Of a stretch of 64,000 bases of DNA, positions 31,586-44,334 are shown piece after piece; the stretch's first letter is position 1, and each line of letters begins with the position of its first letter. Under the pieces are notes generated by a model. That model did no database searches. It was not told where the DNA came from and saw nothing but the letters and a program-made list of their open reading frames with translations. The translations under genes and the position numbers were made by a program. The DNA lies in assembly GCA_963853835.1 (NCBI GenBank), contig OY970824.1:75278372-75342371 (forward strand), written 5' to 3'. This DNA comes from Calendula officinalis. Its lineage: Eukaryota; Streptophyta; Magnoliopsida; Asterales; Asteraceae.

Positions 31586-34200
31586 TGTTAGGGTAGAAAA
31601 CCCGGTCAAACCTATTACTTTGTGAATCTGATGAACAAAGGAATATATAAGTTTAACTTATATAAATAATCTTAGTGAAACTCGTCTCATACCGAGTTGG
31701 TCGGTATCTGGTCATACTGAGTTGGTCAGTATGAGGTGATACCGAGTTCACGGACCGAGCTCCACACAGCGAGTTGGTCGGTATAGTTCAGTCTCATACC
31801 GAGTTGGTCGGTATTGCTCAGTCTCATACTGAGTACACGGACCGACCAGTCCGTGAATGGTGCATTCCTTATTTGAGTAATGAATCAAATCCCTTTAATC
31901 AAGGGTTGCACTTATTAGAATTGGGAGTTACATATAGAATAGGGTTAATTGTAAAACCTCTATACATTATAAATAGAGGTTTAGTCTTTAGTTGTTAAGC
32001 ATCCTTTTGGATCCCGGTTGATCACTTGTGTGGATCACCGGTAACCCAATTCTAAATGTAACACTTTGTGGAGTGTTCTTGGTTATTCCGCAACCAAGAA
32101 CACATTTTATACGTTTGTGCTTAATAAGAATAATCGTATGACGTATATGATCTTGTCTTTACCGATTTTATTAACAATATATGGGTGGTTGGGTCCTACA
32201 ATTGGTATCAGAGCGGTTCAAAGTTATCTACAACTTTGATGATCATATAACCCTATATATTGTTGAAGATCAAGTCTTTTCATAAAGAAGAACAATGCAT
32301 AATTTTCGTCATATTCTGCGCACGGGTAGAAGAAATGCCGGATCTCCTTCGTTAATGGTCGAATCTGTGTGAAATTTGAACAGGAGGTTCTCAACACATA
32401 GAAAGACAGTCTGACCGTTCAGAGTTGCAATTCGAGTTTCTGGTAGAGAGATATGTATGGCGCAAAAAGTCAGATTCTATGCTTTTTATTCCTTACTTTT
32501 TGGGCAGCCATGGTAGAAAAATCAAATCTCCTTCTTCAAACATCGAATGAGCGTGAAATTGTAACTGAAGGTTCACCATAATGTGTTTAATGTTTTCACC
32601 ATTCAGATCTTCAAAAGGAATCGTTAATTAAGAGATATATATTTTTGAAGATTATTGACGAATATTTATGGTATGTTTTTAATTCTGCGCAACTGTGATA
32701 AAACGGCTATTATATCTTTTGTAACCGTTGAATCTTCATGAATTTTGGATATGATATCCATAACACATACATTTACTCGGTATCAAAATTTCAGACTGAT
32801 CAGGAACATATATTGAGAGATACATATTTTCAAAGTTGCTGGTTTTCTGATACTGAGTGTCTCATACTGAGTGGTCAGTATGAGACTGCTGTGATCGTTT
32901 CAACTGTTGGATCGTTATGATTTTTGGATATGATGTTGAAGACAGGTATAGGTATGTTGTGTAAAAAATTCATAATGATCAAAAGATTCTACATGGAGAT
33001 ATGATTTTTTGAAGTTGCTGCAAAATTAGAGAAACGAAATTCTGAAAGCTGAATTTTACAAGTGAGTATGTTTCACATGTTTTTCTCTTTATAATCATAT
33101 AAAATCATCTTAAACTGAGGAAATCCATAAGTTGATTGATTCTTTGGTGGGGTTTCAAGTCAAAGATAAAATATACCGAACGGTTTAATGTGAAAGTATA
33201 TGATTCAGGGGGAGAAAAACTCAATGCGATATATATTTTCTCTTAATATGAAGCTAAAGTTCTTGAAGCTAAAGTGTTCATACTAAGTTATTCAAGGGGG
33301 TACATGTCACATATTATTTTACAATCATTTGAATCACTTCAAACTGAGGAAATCTACTAGTTGAATGATTCTTGGGATATGTTTCATTTCAACTCAAATA
33401 TACCGGACAGTTTAAGGAGGAGTCAATGATTGTGGGGGAGAAAAGTTAATGTGACATATATTTTCTTCAAGTACTTAGTGAATAAAGAATATGAAAAGAT
33501 CTCAAAAAGAAGACCATACAAGACAAGATCGTTATTATTTATTAGGTTAAACATATTCATTTGTTATCATCAGATAGGGGGAGATTGTTAGGGTAGAAAA
33601 CCCGGTCAAACCTATTACTTTGTGAATCTGATGAACAAAGTAATATATAAGTTTAACTTATATAAATAATCTTAGTGAAACTCGTCTCATACCGAGTTGG
33701 TCGGTATCTGGTCATACTGAGTTGGTCAGTATGAGGTGATACCGAGTTCACGGACCGAGCTCCACACAGCGAGTTGGTCGGTATAGTTCAGTCTCATACC
33801 GAGTTGGTCGGTATTGCTCAGTCTCATATTGAGTACACGGATCGACCAGTCCGTGAATGGTGCATTCCTTATTTGAGTAATGAATCAAATCCCTTTAATC
33901 AAGGGATGCACTTATTAGAATTGGGAGTTACATATAGAATATGGTTAATTGTAAAACCTCTATACATTATAAATAGAGGTTTAGTCTTTAGTTGTTAAGC
34001 ATCCTTTTGGATCCCGGTTGATCACTTGTGTGGATCACCGGTAACCCAATTCTAAATGTAACACTTTGTGGAGTGTTCTTGGTTATTCCGCAACCAAGAA
34101 CACATTTTATACGTTTGTGCTTAATAAGAATAATCGTATGACGTATATGATCTTGTCTTTACCGATTTTATTAACAATATATGGGTGGTTGGGTCCTACA
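31586..34200 (+). mobile_element. Non-autonomous LTR retrotransposon without coding capacity
   Basis: LTRs of 615 bases at 31586-32200 and 33586-34200 differ at about five positions by eye. They start TGTTAGGG and end TCCTACA. The target duplication GGATA lies at 31581-31585 and 34201-34205. The primer-binding site TGGTATCAGAGC is at 32203-32214 and a purine tract AGGGGGAGAT precedes the 3' LTR, a Ty1/copia-like arrangement. The 1385-base interior has no gag or pol. Each LTR carries several hairpins built on ATACCGAGTTGGTCGGTAT and ATACTGAGTTGGTCAGTAT in its first 250 bases. Confidence 0.93.
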
Positions 34201-34229
34201 GGATATGTCGCACCTTTTCGTAAATAAGG

Positions 34230-34674
34230 CTAGATTTAATGGTATGCGTGAGCTTTGGTGAGAGATGTCACTCACGCACCACCTCCATTAAATGGGATAA
34301 CCTCACGCGTGAATCGATGTAAGGCGGCACGGAATGGGCCAACGCCCAAATGGCGTGGGGGTGTGACAAGGCAGGCACGGCGTGGTGGTGGGTTTGGAAC
34401 ACCGCCCCCCCCCCCCAACGGCGTGGGGGGTGGGCGTGGGAGGAGGATGGCACGGGCAACGGTGGAAGACGGACGTGGAGGTGTAGATGATGGCTTCTGA
34501 TTGGTTGGCATTGGTTTTCTTTATTTTATAATTTAATATTAAATGGAATAAAATGGTGTGGTGTGGTGTGGTGGGTATTTCCTAGAGATGATGTGGTGTG
34601 GTGGTGGTGTGGTTGCTTAGGTGGCGGTGATGTGGCAGAAAAGGGCACCACCACATGTGGTGCCCATACCCAGC
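34230..34674. repeat. Possible Harbinger-like MITE
   Basis: A GTGG-rich block bounded on both sides by TAA. The ends GGCTAGATTTAATGGTATGC and (reversed) GACTGCTGGGTATGGGCACC are only loosely alike. A C-run occurs near 34400. The open frames in it are compositional. Confidence 0.35.
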
Positions 34675-34986
34675 AGTCTAAAAAACCAGATGAAAGGTGA
34701 GTGCTTTAACCTCTTGGTTTATGTGCAAGATGTGGGGCCTCTCACATCTAAAGATATTTTTTTATTAAAGAAATAATATAAATATTTATGGATTGAAAGG
34801 TGAGGTGGTGGGACCATTAAGAGTGAAAGGTGAGAGGAAGTGAGGGGATGTAAATGGAGAGAGAAAGCTGATGTGGAGTTGATGTGGATGGTGAGATGGT
34901 GTGACCATTAAATGTAGTCTAAAGTGACCACTAGTTCACCTTTAATGAACACAACTAGAATGAGTACAATACACCATAGTTGTCGG
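34675..34986. other. Spacer without recognised features
   Basis: GTGG-rich then AT-rich sequence. No gene or clean repeat boundary seen. It ends in the target duplication of the next element. Confidence 0.4.
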
Positions 34987-35408
34987 TAGGGCTGTCAAAA
35001 CCTGACACGACACGACAAAAATACACGAAACGAGACGAAATTGGGACGAAATTGAAATTTGAATTCGTGTTCATGTCGTGTTGTGTAAAACAAACACGAA
35101 GTCGTGTCGTGTCGTGTTCGTGTTCAGAGATTAACACGAAATTGACACGATAGTTATGATTTTGTCGTCTTTGTCGTGTTTTTTCGTGTCTGTCGTGTTT
35201 TTAGCATGTAATAAGTAAGAAATTTGTTATTTTTGTTATTTATTTTGTGTTTGTCGTGTTCATCGTTTTTATCGTTTTTTTAATCGTGTCGTGTTCGTGT
35301 TAGCAAAATAAAACACGACTTCGTGTCGTGTCGTTTTCGTGTTGAACGAATTCGTGTCGTGTCGTGTTATACAGAAACACGAAACAATAGCACGATTTGA
35401 CAGCCCTA
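34987..35408. mobile_element. hAT-type foldback MITE with CGTGTCGTGT interior
   Basis: The ends are TAGGGCTGTCAAA and TTTGACAGCCCTA. A perfect 8-bp target duplication GTTGTCGG lies at 34979-34986 and 35409-35416, which is diagnostic of hAT insertion. The interior is made of repeated CGTGTCGTGTT/AACACGACACG motifs that fold back. No transposase. Confidence 0.92.
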
Positions 35409-35685
35409 GTTGTCGGCATCAAACAGTTAAACGCGTTAGTTCACGAGTAAGCTATTAGCTTAAGTAAAGGGAAAAGAGCTAAAGTGAGTAAAAGTTTTTT
35501 CTCTAATGATAATAAAAGCGATGTCATTATCATCTTTTTAATAAAAATAAAGAGTAAATTACAAGTAAGTTTGTATCAAATTTCAATTTAAAATTACATT
35601 TTTTTCTTTAAAATAATTACGCATTCTATAATCAAAACAATTTTAAAAATTGCAAGTAAGTTTGTATTTAAATTCTACTTGTAAT

Positions 35686-36223
35686 CAATGTTATAAAACC
35701 CGGATTTTGAATCGGACCGGACGATGTTCTAAAAATGGTCGAACCGATTGGGTCGGTTCAACCGCATTACAATGCTATTGAATATTTATGTTAAATTAGT
35801 TATGTAAAATGTATATAAATGCAAAACAAATCCTAAACAAATACAAAACAAATATTATAAAAATCTAAAAAATCACAAAACATTATTTTTCCAACAAAGT
35901 TCAACACTTTGAGTTCGTAATCTATAATAATAAAGAGACATAACACTTATTATTCAATTAGAAACTTGGTGTTCCAAACTTCAAAACATAGAAACTTTAA
36001 GCGTATAAAAAATAATACAAAATATTCACTTTAATTTTTCAAAAATGATATTAAAATAAAAAATACGGTTCAAATCTGGTCAAATCATCTTGGTCTGACT
36101 GGGGTTCACAGTTAACCCGGGCGGTTCGAAACCGTTAATAAATGGACTTTAAACCGGTCGATTCGGCCTGACATATTTTCATTTCCCGGTCGGACCGACT
36201 GGTCGAACCCAGGTTTTAAAACA
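35686..36223. mobile_element. Mutator-like MITE with 11-bp target duplication
   Basis: A perfect direct repeat CTACTTGTAAT flanks it (35675-35685 and 36224-36234). The ends are ATGTTATAAAACCCGG and (reversed) GTGTTTTAAAACCTGG. Inside both ends are GGTCGAACCGAT-like words. No coding capacity. Confidence 0.82.
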
Positions 36224-36550
36224 CTACTTGTAATGCATTAAATATAAATTTAAAACCAAATGAAAATATGAATATATATTGAACTGAATATTTTAAATAT
36301 TCACTAATGTAAACACTTTTTTAATTTTACTTATTTTAAATACACATATAATCCGGACAAACTTCTAATTATTTTGGATTTCATATAACCCCACCAAAAG
36401 CCCAAAAGAATGTGTAATTCAAACAGATGAACAAATATATATTCAATTTGCATACTTATAAATGAAAATGAAACAACATGATTATCCGTTAGTTTGCGTA
36501 AATCATTCATTTGACTATTTATTTAAGAGATTTTTTAACTAATATCTTAA

Positions 36551-36948
36551 GAGCATTAGTTGTGACAACCTATGCGCCACATCACTATTTCAAATTTCAT
36601 ATTTCACATTCAAAACCTCCAAATACCTCATCTACCACCACTTAAGCCAAAAACTGAATTTCTAAAAGGTTTTATCGATTGTTGGGACGAATAAAATAAT
36701 ACAAATAAAAAATAATAATAGGTTTTAATTATAAAAAATAAAAAAATAAAAAAAATAAAAAAGTTGAATTTCTGGTCAAACTAGCCGTTTGCAACGGCTA
36801 GTACATGTGTCAAGCTCCCATTCGTCCGCTGCCCTCGTCGACATTCCCACGCAGGGGCTTGCTCACGTAGCGGCCGATGTGGTGGCGAGGCCGGCGAGCT
36901 GAGGTGGCTTCTGGCGCCCCCTCTCACTCGTTACCACACCCGATGCTC
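36551..36948. mobile_element. PIF/Harbinger-like MITE
   Basis: The ends are GAGCATTAGTTGTG and, reversed from the right, GAGCATCGGGTGTG. TAA flanks both sides (36548-36550 and 36949-36951). GAGCAT ends with a TAA duplication fit Tourist/Harbinger MITEs. The right half is GC-rich (about 36820-36920). Confidence 0.6.
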
Positions 36949-37194
36949 TAAGAGCATAAGATAACCTTCATTTAATACACTAAAAACTTCTTAAAATTTT
37001 AGAAAATGAATTTGATAAACCTCTATTTTCCTTATAAAAATGCACAATTAAACTTCATTAATTAAATTTTCTAAATATTTAGGAAGTTTTTAGTGCATTA
37101 AAGTGGCTAAGTGCATGACTTAGACAAATCATTTATTTAATACTCAGCTAGTTAAAATTACTCATTTTGAATCTTCATTTAACATTTTTTTTCA

Positions 37195-38075
37195 CCTTCT
37201 CGTGCTTTGTCACTTTACACGAGGCAGCTTTCAAAGCAACTTATCCTACCGTAACACCCCGACTATTCAAACCCACAAGAGGAGAAATTGCGGTTAGATC
37301 CACACACGCGTGTTTCCCCCAACCTATCCAAAAACTAAAATGTCAGCAGGTGTAAGTGTGGATATCCTATCCGACGGGTCAGTCAAAAAGTTCACAGGAG
37401 CTTCTTTCTTGGCGGAGATCCCGGCACGCCAACATATGTCAAAAAGGAGGTCTCTAACCATACTGTGTCGGTACTTGAACCCCGGGAGCTCTTTACAATG
37501 AAACACATATTCCCCAAAGTAATCCAAACTTATCTTGCGCCAAACAAGGCATAACGCATCAACCTGAAATAATGGAAGCATGAGACGATACTTAAGGATG
37601 TCACGATATTCCACATGTGACATATGTTGACCTAGCCCGTCTATGAGAATAACTAGAAGAATATCTTGAGCATGAGGTGCCCTTAAGCAATCGAAAACTG
37701 CTTTCTGTCTCACATTCATTTCGAAGCGAACTTCCATATCCTTGACCGTTTCACTAAAAAGGACACTCGCCAATGTTTGTTGAGCTTTAGAGGGAGCGGT
37801 TTCCTTATTAGTGAAGCCGCTAAGATCAAAGCTTGGAATCATATTACGAAGACAAGCCAAAGCACGAGAAAACATGCATTGAAAATCAACACGTGTTCAT
37901 TCCTTTTGCATTTGATACTTTCGGGTTCCTTCCGCCTGAGGCGGTGGAACTTCTTAACAGAGTCCAGCGTGTTATGCATAATAAATGTTGTTTTTTAAAA
38001 TAATTAGTTTTGCAATTCAAAAGGAGACAGCAACACGACTTGTTTCCCGTTTATCTTCTTTCTCCATGTAAAAAA
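37195..38075. pseudogene. Rearranged retroelement-like ORF with an internal inversion
   Basis: A repeat-type protein is split over both strands. On the minus strand, 37860 down to 37198 reads ACLRNMIPSFDLSG, ILIDGLGQHMSHVEYRDILK, HCKELPGFKYRH and (after a stop and one frame shift) HACVDLTAISPLVGL up to KHEK. On the plus strand, 37860-38050 carries on from KHEKTC with HVFIPFAFDTFGFLPPEAVE. AAAGCACGAGAA marks both joints in opposite orientation. I recall this sequence type from plant retroelement-derived proteins annotated as reverse-transcriptase related, but cannot name the family with certainty. It is broken and not a functional gene. Confidence 0.6.
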
Positions 38076-38945
38076 TGATATTTTAGTCCAAATAATTATC
38101 TGCATTTAGTTTTCACCTTTTAAGTATAATAGGCTATTTCGAAAGATTATAATATCAATGTGTAATCTTGTAAAACAATATTTCGATGATAATTACATAA
38201 TATTTGTTGTGTAATATTATTTGGATGCTTTTCAACCTTAAGCTTCTAACTTGTAGCTAAAAAATGATGATTGGTCGAGGTGACCGAATAATAAATAAAG
38301 TCACATTATAGGATCGATTCAGGTTAATTAAGCCACGAATTTAGTAATGGATGAGAATTAAAGTTGAAAATAAAAATTGACATAAGTACCAACCTTTTGT
38401 GTATTGATCTTGTGAGGAATGACTAAGACAAATGTGACAACTCACGTTCAATTTGTGGTTGAGAAACAAGTGTTATTTGATAAAGAGCAAAACGTGTGCT
38501 AAAGCCGGTCATTAAACTATTTAATTGTCATATTTATGTTATATTAGAATTTCACTCCAAGACTATCAACTATCATAAATACTTTGTTATAATTAACACA
38601 TCAATAACCATAATTTTTAATAAATAAAAAAAATACTCCCTTAGATCTCTCTTCTCCGTGATCCCCACCATGATACTCCTACTATAATTGCCACCACGAG
38701 ATAGCAGGTGTGACACCAGTCACACCACGCAACCATCAGCATGCCACCTCATCCACCACGAGATCATGGTCTTCCCAAACCCAGTGTTCTAAGTAATTAC
38801 ATAATTTTAATTTTGTTTACAAGAACATATTAATTCATATTGTTAAAAGTTTTACTAGATTGTGCCTAAAGATACATGTTAACAAGTATTAAAAAAAAAT
38901 TAGAATATCCATTTATAAATGTAGTTTAACATTAATGGCCATTAA
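38076..38945. other. AT-rich spacer, no gene seen
   Basis: I see no supported gene, RNA or transposon end. A CACCACG-rich patch lies at 38660-38780 without an open frame of interest. Confidence 0.45.
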
Positions 38946-38954
38946 TTAATTTTA

Positions 38955-40333
38955 GAGTAAATTACACGGATAGTCCCTGTGGTTTGACCTGAGTTTTGGA
39001 TTTAGTCCCTAAGTTCCAGAAATTACACATGTGGTCACCGTGGTTTGGACTTCATATCGGTTTTGATCCCTAACGCTAACTGCCGTTAAAAATGGCTGTT
39101 AAATCTAGATATGTGCAAAGCACATGGGGATAATTTGGTCCTTTTAACTTCCTCATCATCTTCATCATCATCACCATTAACAAAAAATCCTCTCCTTCAT
39201 CCCATAACAAGCACCACCTCCCCCACGATTCAGATAACATCTTTTCTCGGTTGCAAATAACAAAATTGTAAAATATTTGTAACAAAGGGCAGCACCTAAA
39301 ATTGGGAATCTGCAAACCCAATCGAAACTGTAGAATATCAATCGAAACCTTAAAACATTGAGCACAACCGAACCAAATCGTAAATCTGCTAACATGGAAA
39401 ACCTAACCAAATCGTAAATTTAGTCCTTTTACCCTCCACATCACTATGTTCATCATAATCTCCCATCAAGAAGAACTAAACACCATTATGAAATTAGAAT
39501 TTGTTGATAAAAGTAGGTACGAAGAACTGCACAAAGCATGTATTTGCCAAAAAGTCTGCAAAACTTCCGGTCATTTTTGCACCATTTGACTTCTGGGTTG
39601 AGCAAAAGTCCGAAAAATCTAGACATAGTTTGTGTCACTAGAGGTTTGTCTACATCCATTACTTCATTTTCAGTTCCACCTTCAGATGCAGCCCTAATAT
39701 GTAAACGATTATCTAACCTAAGTTTTCGAATTACATTTCCCAGTGCACCCATTTTAAATTCTTCATGTAAACTATTTTTCGGTAAATGTATTTAAAGAAT
39801 ATTTTAAAATCAATGGAGATTTCTTTAATTTTTAAACATTTACATATGCTATTTTGGTAAATGCTTCATTTACGGAAGTATGAAATAGTTGATGGTCGCT
39901 TGGGCATTTCATCGAACACTTCATGTGCATTAGACCCTAAATGATTTATTTAGCACATAAACACAACAAAGGTAGAAGAAAAGTGGATGTATGCGGCGGT
40001 GGTGGTGACCAAAGTGCTCGCCGGAGAAGAAGATGGACGGGGATGGCTCGCCGGAGAAGAAGATAGCTCACTAGAGAAGAAGACAAATCTTGGATTTTCT
40101 ATTAATGGTGATGATGAGGAAGATGAAGATGATGATGAGGGTAAAAGGACTAAATTACCCCCATGTGCTTTGCACATGCTTAAATTTAACAGCCATTTTT
40201 AACGACAGTTAGCGTTAGGGACCAAAACCAATACAAAGTCCAAACCACGGTGACCACGGGTGTAATTTCTGAAACTTAGGGACCAAATCCAAAACTCAGG
40301 TCAAACCACATTGGCTATCCGTGTAATTTACTC
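38955..40333. mobile_element. Mutator-like element with about 200-bp inverted ends and unknown cargo
   Basis: The left end (from GAGTAAATTACACGGATAG) and the right end (CTATCCGTGTAATTTACTC) are reverse complements for about 200 bases. The target duplication TTAATTTTA is perfect at 38946-38954 and 40334-40342. No transposase is seen. The interior of about 1 kb contains a minus-strand frame at 39486-39752 and could be captured host sequence, as in Pack-MULEs. Confidence 0.88.
39486..39752 (-). other. Open frame of 88 codons inside the Mutator-like element
   Basis: The frame starts MGALGNVIRKLRLDNR and is not low-complexity, unlike other short frames here. I do not recognise it. It may be an exon fragment captured by the surrounding element; upstream and downstream splice partners were not found. 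Confidence 0.25.
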
Positions 40334-40342
40334 TTAATTTTA

Positions 40343-41382
40343 TTATGATTTGTCGGTTTTACTCTTTTTACAATGAATAGAGTGAGTTTTTTTTAAAGAA
40401 GAATGATTCTTAACATTTGTTTATATTCATTTTTGTACCCACTTATAAGCTGACATGTTTAATCTACTAATTCTATCTCCTAATATTATCCATTAATTTT
40501 AACACATATCTTGATCTAGTGGTAGGAATATAAGGACACTTGAATGTCGAGATTTCCCAATTAGGGAAAACAAACATTTTTCTCTCCAGAAAAAAAAATT
40601 TGAAATATGATATGTGTAATTCATTAGTTCTTTGTCCTCATTTCATATCTTAATTTTGACATAATATACATAAATAATAGGCAACAATATAATTTCTAAA
40701 AAAAATTAAATAGTTCGTTTTACGCCACAAAAGAATCTAATGTATATTGTTATGCCATAAAAGGACTCAAATAACAAAATTATTGAAAGTTCAAACTAAA
40801 AGAATATTTACCAGTTTATATTTAGATTTTGTTTAAATCTTACCCGTTTTTGTTGATGTTGCATTCCACGTACATCATCATTCATTTTATGATGTGGCAA
40901 CACAAATCATTTTTAGGCAGTGATGTTCACACCACAACTTTTAAATTATCTATCACACTTAATGTTTGAAATGCTTGTACAGTTTATTGTAAAACTTATA
41001 TTGTGTGATATATGTTGTAAAAGTTGTGGTGCATAAATGAATTCTCATCATTTTTACCTTATTTATCTTCAATTTCAACTCAATGGTCATATTAAATATA
41101 TATTAATGAAGTAAAAATAATGTATAAGCTCACATGATAGAAAGAATTATTGATGTATAATATTTTATTAACAACTAAAAAGCAGTAATTATAGATAGCT
41201 AGCAGAAAACTAGAGATATAGCGGGCCAACAAGATGCATAATCAATCTCTTGGAATTCATTACGCGTTTTTATAATTGTTAGTTTGACGAAACTATATAC
41301 TTAGTTGGTTCTATAATCTATACGCAAAATATCTCCCCAACCACATCGAACTCTGTCCACTGTTGTCATATCAGTATCATAT
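40343..41382. other. AT-rich spacer with diverged MITE copies
   Basis: No gene. About 40405-40540 and 40595-40700 resemble the middle of the 167-bp Mutator-type MITE (shared words such as CTCCTAATATTATCCATT), too diverged to bound. Confidence 0.4.
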
Positions 41383-41398
41383 TAGATTTTCCTCTTCC

Positions 41399-41493
41399 AT
41401 GGTTCGAGGGAAGGCATACTGTCTCTTGTGGATGTCATTGCCTAGGCTCGAACCACTAACTTATTAACTAGCTGTTCAAAAAAAAAAAAAAAA
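41399..41493 (+). mobile_element. Short retroposon with poly(A) and 16-bp target duplication
   Basis: A 95-base insert ends in GCTGTTCAA followed by an A-run. It is flanked by TAGATTTTCCTCTTCC (41383-41398) and TAGATTTTCCTTTTCC (41494-41509), one mismatch. It looks like a 5'-truncated SINE or LINE end. The tail matches that of the LINE at 26812-26829. Confidence 0.8.
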
Positions 41494-41509
41494 TAGATTT
41501 TCCTTTTCC

Positions 41510-42817
41510 GACCAAACATATTACAAACATCGATCAAACTCTCATAGTGATAAACAAACCTTAGAATTAATACATATATTAGTTACCATACATAATGTAC
41601 AAGTTATATTAGCATATAAACCCGCGACCTTCATCGGCCGCTGCGGCGACTAAATACATGTATTGGACGTGTCGCAGAAATCTGGCATTAAGGGAGGGGA
41701 TGTGTCGGAAGGGTTGTGACAGGCGGCGACATTTGGGGGAATACGCATTGTTACAAGCAATCTAAGGGATGTTTGATAAAACTAGTTAGATTGGTAGAAG
41801 CTAGAGCTAGTGTTGTACAGTACCTTCTGTAAGTTGTAGTTATGATTTGTATAAATTTGTTTGTAAAGTACCTTTTATTTCATGAATTTTTACGATAATT
41901 ATTTAATATCGTATTCATACATTTATACACTTTAATGAGTATTTATTTGTATCGCAATACATGCATAATAGAGAAAGATATATTTTTACATTTTCAATTA
42001 TATGATTGAATAAAATACTATCAAATACTCATGACACTATACATTTTCAACATATATTCTGAAACAAGTCTATCTGAAGATACGACTATTTATAATTCAC
42101 TTTCTTTATTCATTGCGTTTGACGGAATTGAGTATTGTTATTATTTGTAATAAAATACTATCAAATAATTAGTTTCTTTTTATCATATCAATTAGATTTT
42201 TTTATATCAAAGTGTCATGCATTATATATAAATATATATTGAAAACAAAATATAATACAAACTTATTTTTCATGTTAGTTAATTTGATAAGTATAAAAAA
42301 ACAAAATATAACTACAAAAATAGAAGTATATGTATGATATTAATTTGTTCAAACACATAATATAAAAAAAACGTATGGAAACATACAATGTATATTTTTT
42401 ACTATAATATAGATACATATCAACCTACCAATATGGCAATATTCAATTTAGATATTTACAAGTTTTACTAAAAACACCTTTTTTCGTATTTGGCCAACCC
42501 CCTCAAATTCTTTCTGTTAAAGAAAAGAACATTCCTACTCCCAGTCTCCCACCGCCATATATTTATATTACGGAGTATTTTTTTATTTAATATAATAATT
42601 AAAAAAGAAAAAGAAAAGTCTCATCTTAGAATCGAAGAAAGTGAGAAAGCTATAAATGCAATGCATTGGTGGTTTGATATAATTTCGTTTCACCTTCTTT
42701 CTTCTCGGTATACAATTACTACACGATACATCCAAAACCCGCGAGCCTTCAAACCCTCTTGAATCATCACGTAAAAACAAGATCTTGAAGAAACCTATTG
42801 AAACAGTTTGTTAAAAA
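41510..42817. other. AT-rich 5' flank of the RING gene
   Basis: Very AT-rich with no supported gene or repeat boundary. The final 250 bases should hold the promoter and 5' UTR of the RING-H2 gene; frames at 42490-42762 on both strands show no domain. Confidence 0.45.
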
Positions 42818-44334
42818 ATGGAATTTTACACATACCCATCTCGCTCTTCTTCACAAATTCCGTCTTTGTCATTTGGAAATTTGGTTTCCAAAGTCAAAGA
42901 TTTCATCAGTTCTGCAATTTCCGCAGTTCTTGGGAACGTCGTCTCTGCAATTTTCACGTTCTTCTTCGCATTAGGTTTGTTCTTTTATCTTGAATTGTGC
43001 AAAGTTTAAATTTTTTGTTGTCGGTTCTCGGTTATTTGAATTGGGTTTTCTTATTTGGTTCCTAATTGTATACTTTCTTGATTTCAGTTTGTAAAATTAG
43101 AACTTTAGAAGTTAGAAATTGGGGGGGTTCCCATTTAGAAGAGCCATGATTAATAATGGGTTTTTTACTATATATTGGATCTTAATTAAAGTGTTGATTT
43201 TGTTAATTTGCAGTGGGTACTTTATTAGGAGCATTAACTGGGGCTTTAATTGGTCAAGAAACCGAAAGTGGGTTTGTTAGGGGTGCTGCAGTTGGAGCTA
43301 TTTCTGGTGCTGTTTTTTCAATTGAAGTTTTCGAATCTTCGCTTCTTTTGTGGCAATCTGATGAATCAGGGATCGGGTGTATTCTGTATTTGGTAAGTTA
43401 TTCTACTTCTTACCTTTAACTTCAAATGCATAAATGATGCTTTAAAAAGAGTTGATAATGAAATGGTGATTATCATGAAAAAATGATAATGAAATGGTGA
43501 TTAAACTTTTTATACTATTTTGTATACGATGTTGATAACTAATAGAGTAATATCACTTTTACCATATTTTTGACAGATTGATGTCATTGTAAGCTTGTTA
43601 AGTGGAAGACTTGTTCGTGAACGCATTGGTCCAGCTATGTTGAGTGCAGTACAAAGCCAGGTAATATTTTGCAATTTTTTTGAAAATAATGTGAAATTTT
43701 CTATTTATTTTTCACTCTCGTATGGTTAATTATTTGCCATTTAATTTAGATGGGAGCGGTTGAATCGGGATTTGATGAGGCTCATAACATATTTGATATT
43801 GGTGGTTCAAAAGGGTTGCCTGACTATTCGGTTGAAAAGATACCTAAAATTACAGTTACCCGTGACAATAATTTGGATGATTCGGGTGAAAGAGTCTCGT
43901 GCTCTGTATGCCTTCAGGTAATAAAAACTGCTTTTCATAAATGATTATAGCTTCTAATTATGTGTTCAAGTAATAAGGTTCGTTTTAGCTGCCAAAAAGT
44001 TGATTATCTTAGGTCAAAACACAATTATGTATTTGCACAATAGTTCCTTAAATAATCAGATTTACCAAACGCTCAAATATTATTAATTTTAGTATTACAA
44101 CTTCAAGTAAAGTAGTAAACGTTATCTTCTACGAACCATTTATATTTTATAGTTTCTTTTTAAGTGATGATAAAAATTCAATAATTTTTATATTCGATAT
44201 TTTTTTTCCAGGATTTTCAATTAGGAGAAACCGTGAGAAGTTTGCCACAATGTCATCACATGTTTCATCTACCATGCATCGATAAATGGCTGCTAAGACA
44301 CGGATCTTGTCCGTTATGCAGACGTGACCTTTAA
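42818..44334 (+). CDS. RING-H2 E3 ligase, NEP1-interacting protein-like
   Basis: Five exons: 42818-42974, 43214-43392, 43577-43660, 43750-43917 and 44212-44334; 236 residues. A hydrophobic, glycine-rich stretch (about residues 35-90, including SAIFTFFFAL and GTLLGALTGALIG) should anchor it in a membrane. The C-terminal RING-H2 has all eight zinc ligands: C191, C194, C210, H212, H215, C218, C229 and C232, ending in RRDL. Such proteins pass ubiquitin from E2 to target. NIP family members are reported to bind a plastid RNA polymerase at thylakoids. The layout matches At4g35840/At2g17730. The ATG follows an in-frame-free A-rich leader. Confidence 0.9.

Noticed and set aside
39987..40202. Acidic frame with GDDEEDEDDDEG
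   Set aside because: It overlaps the inverted end of the Mutator-like element and a GATGAGGAAGATG simple repeat.
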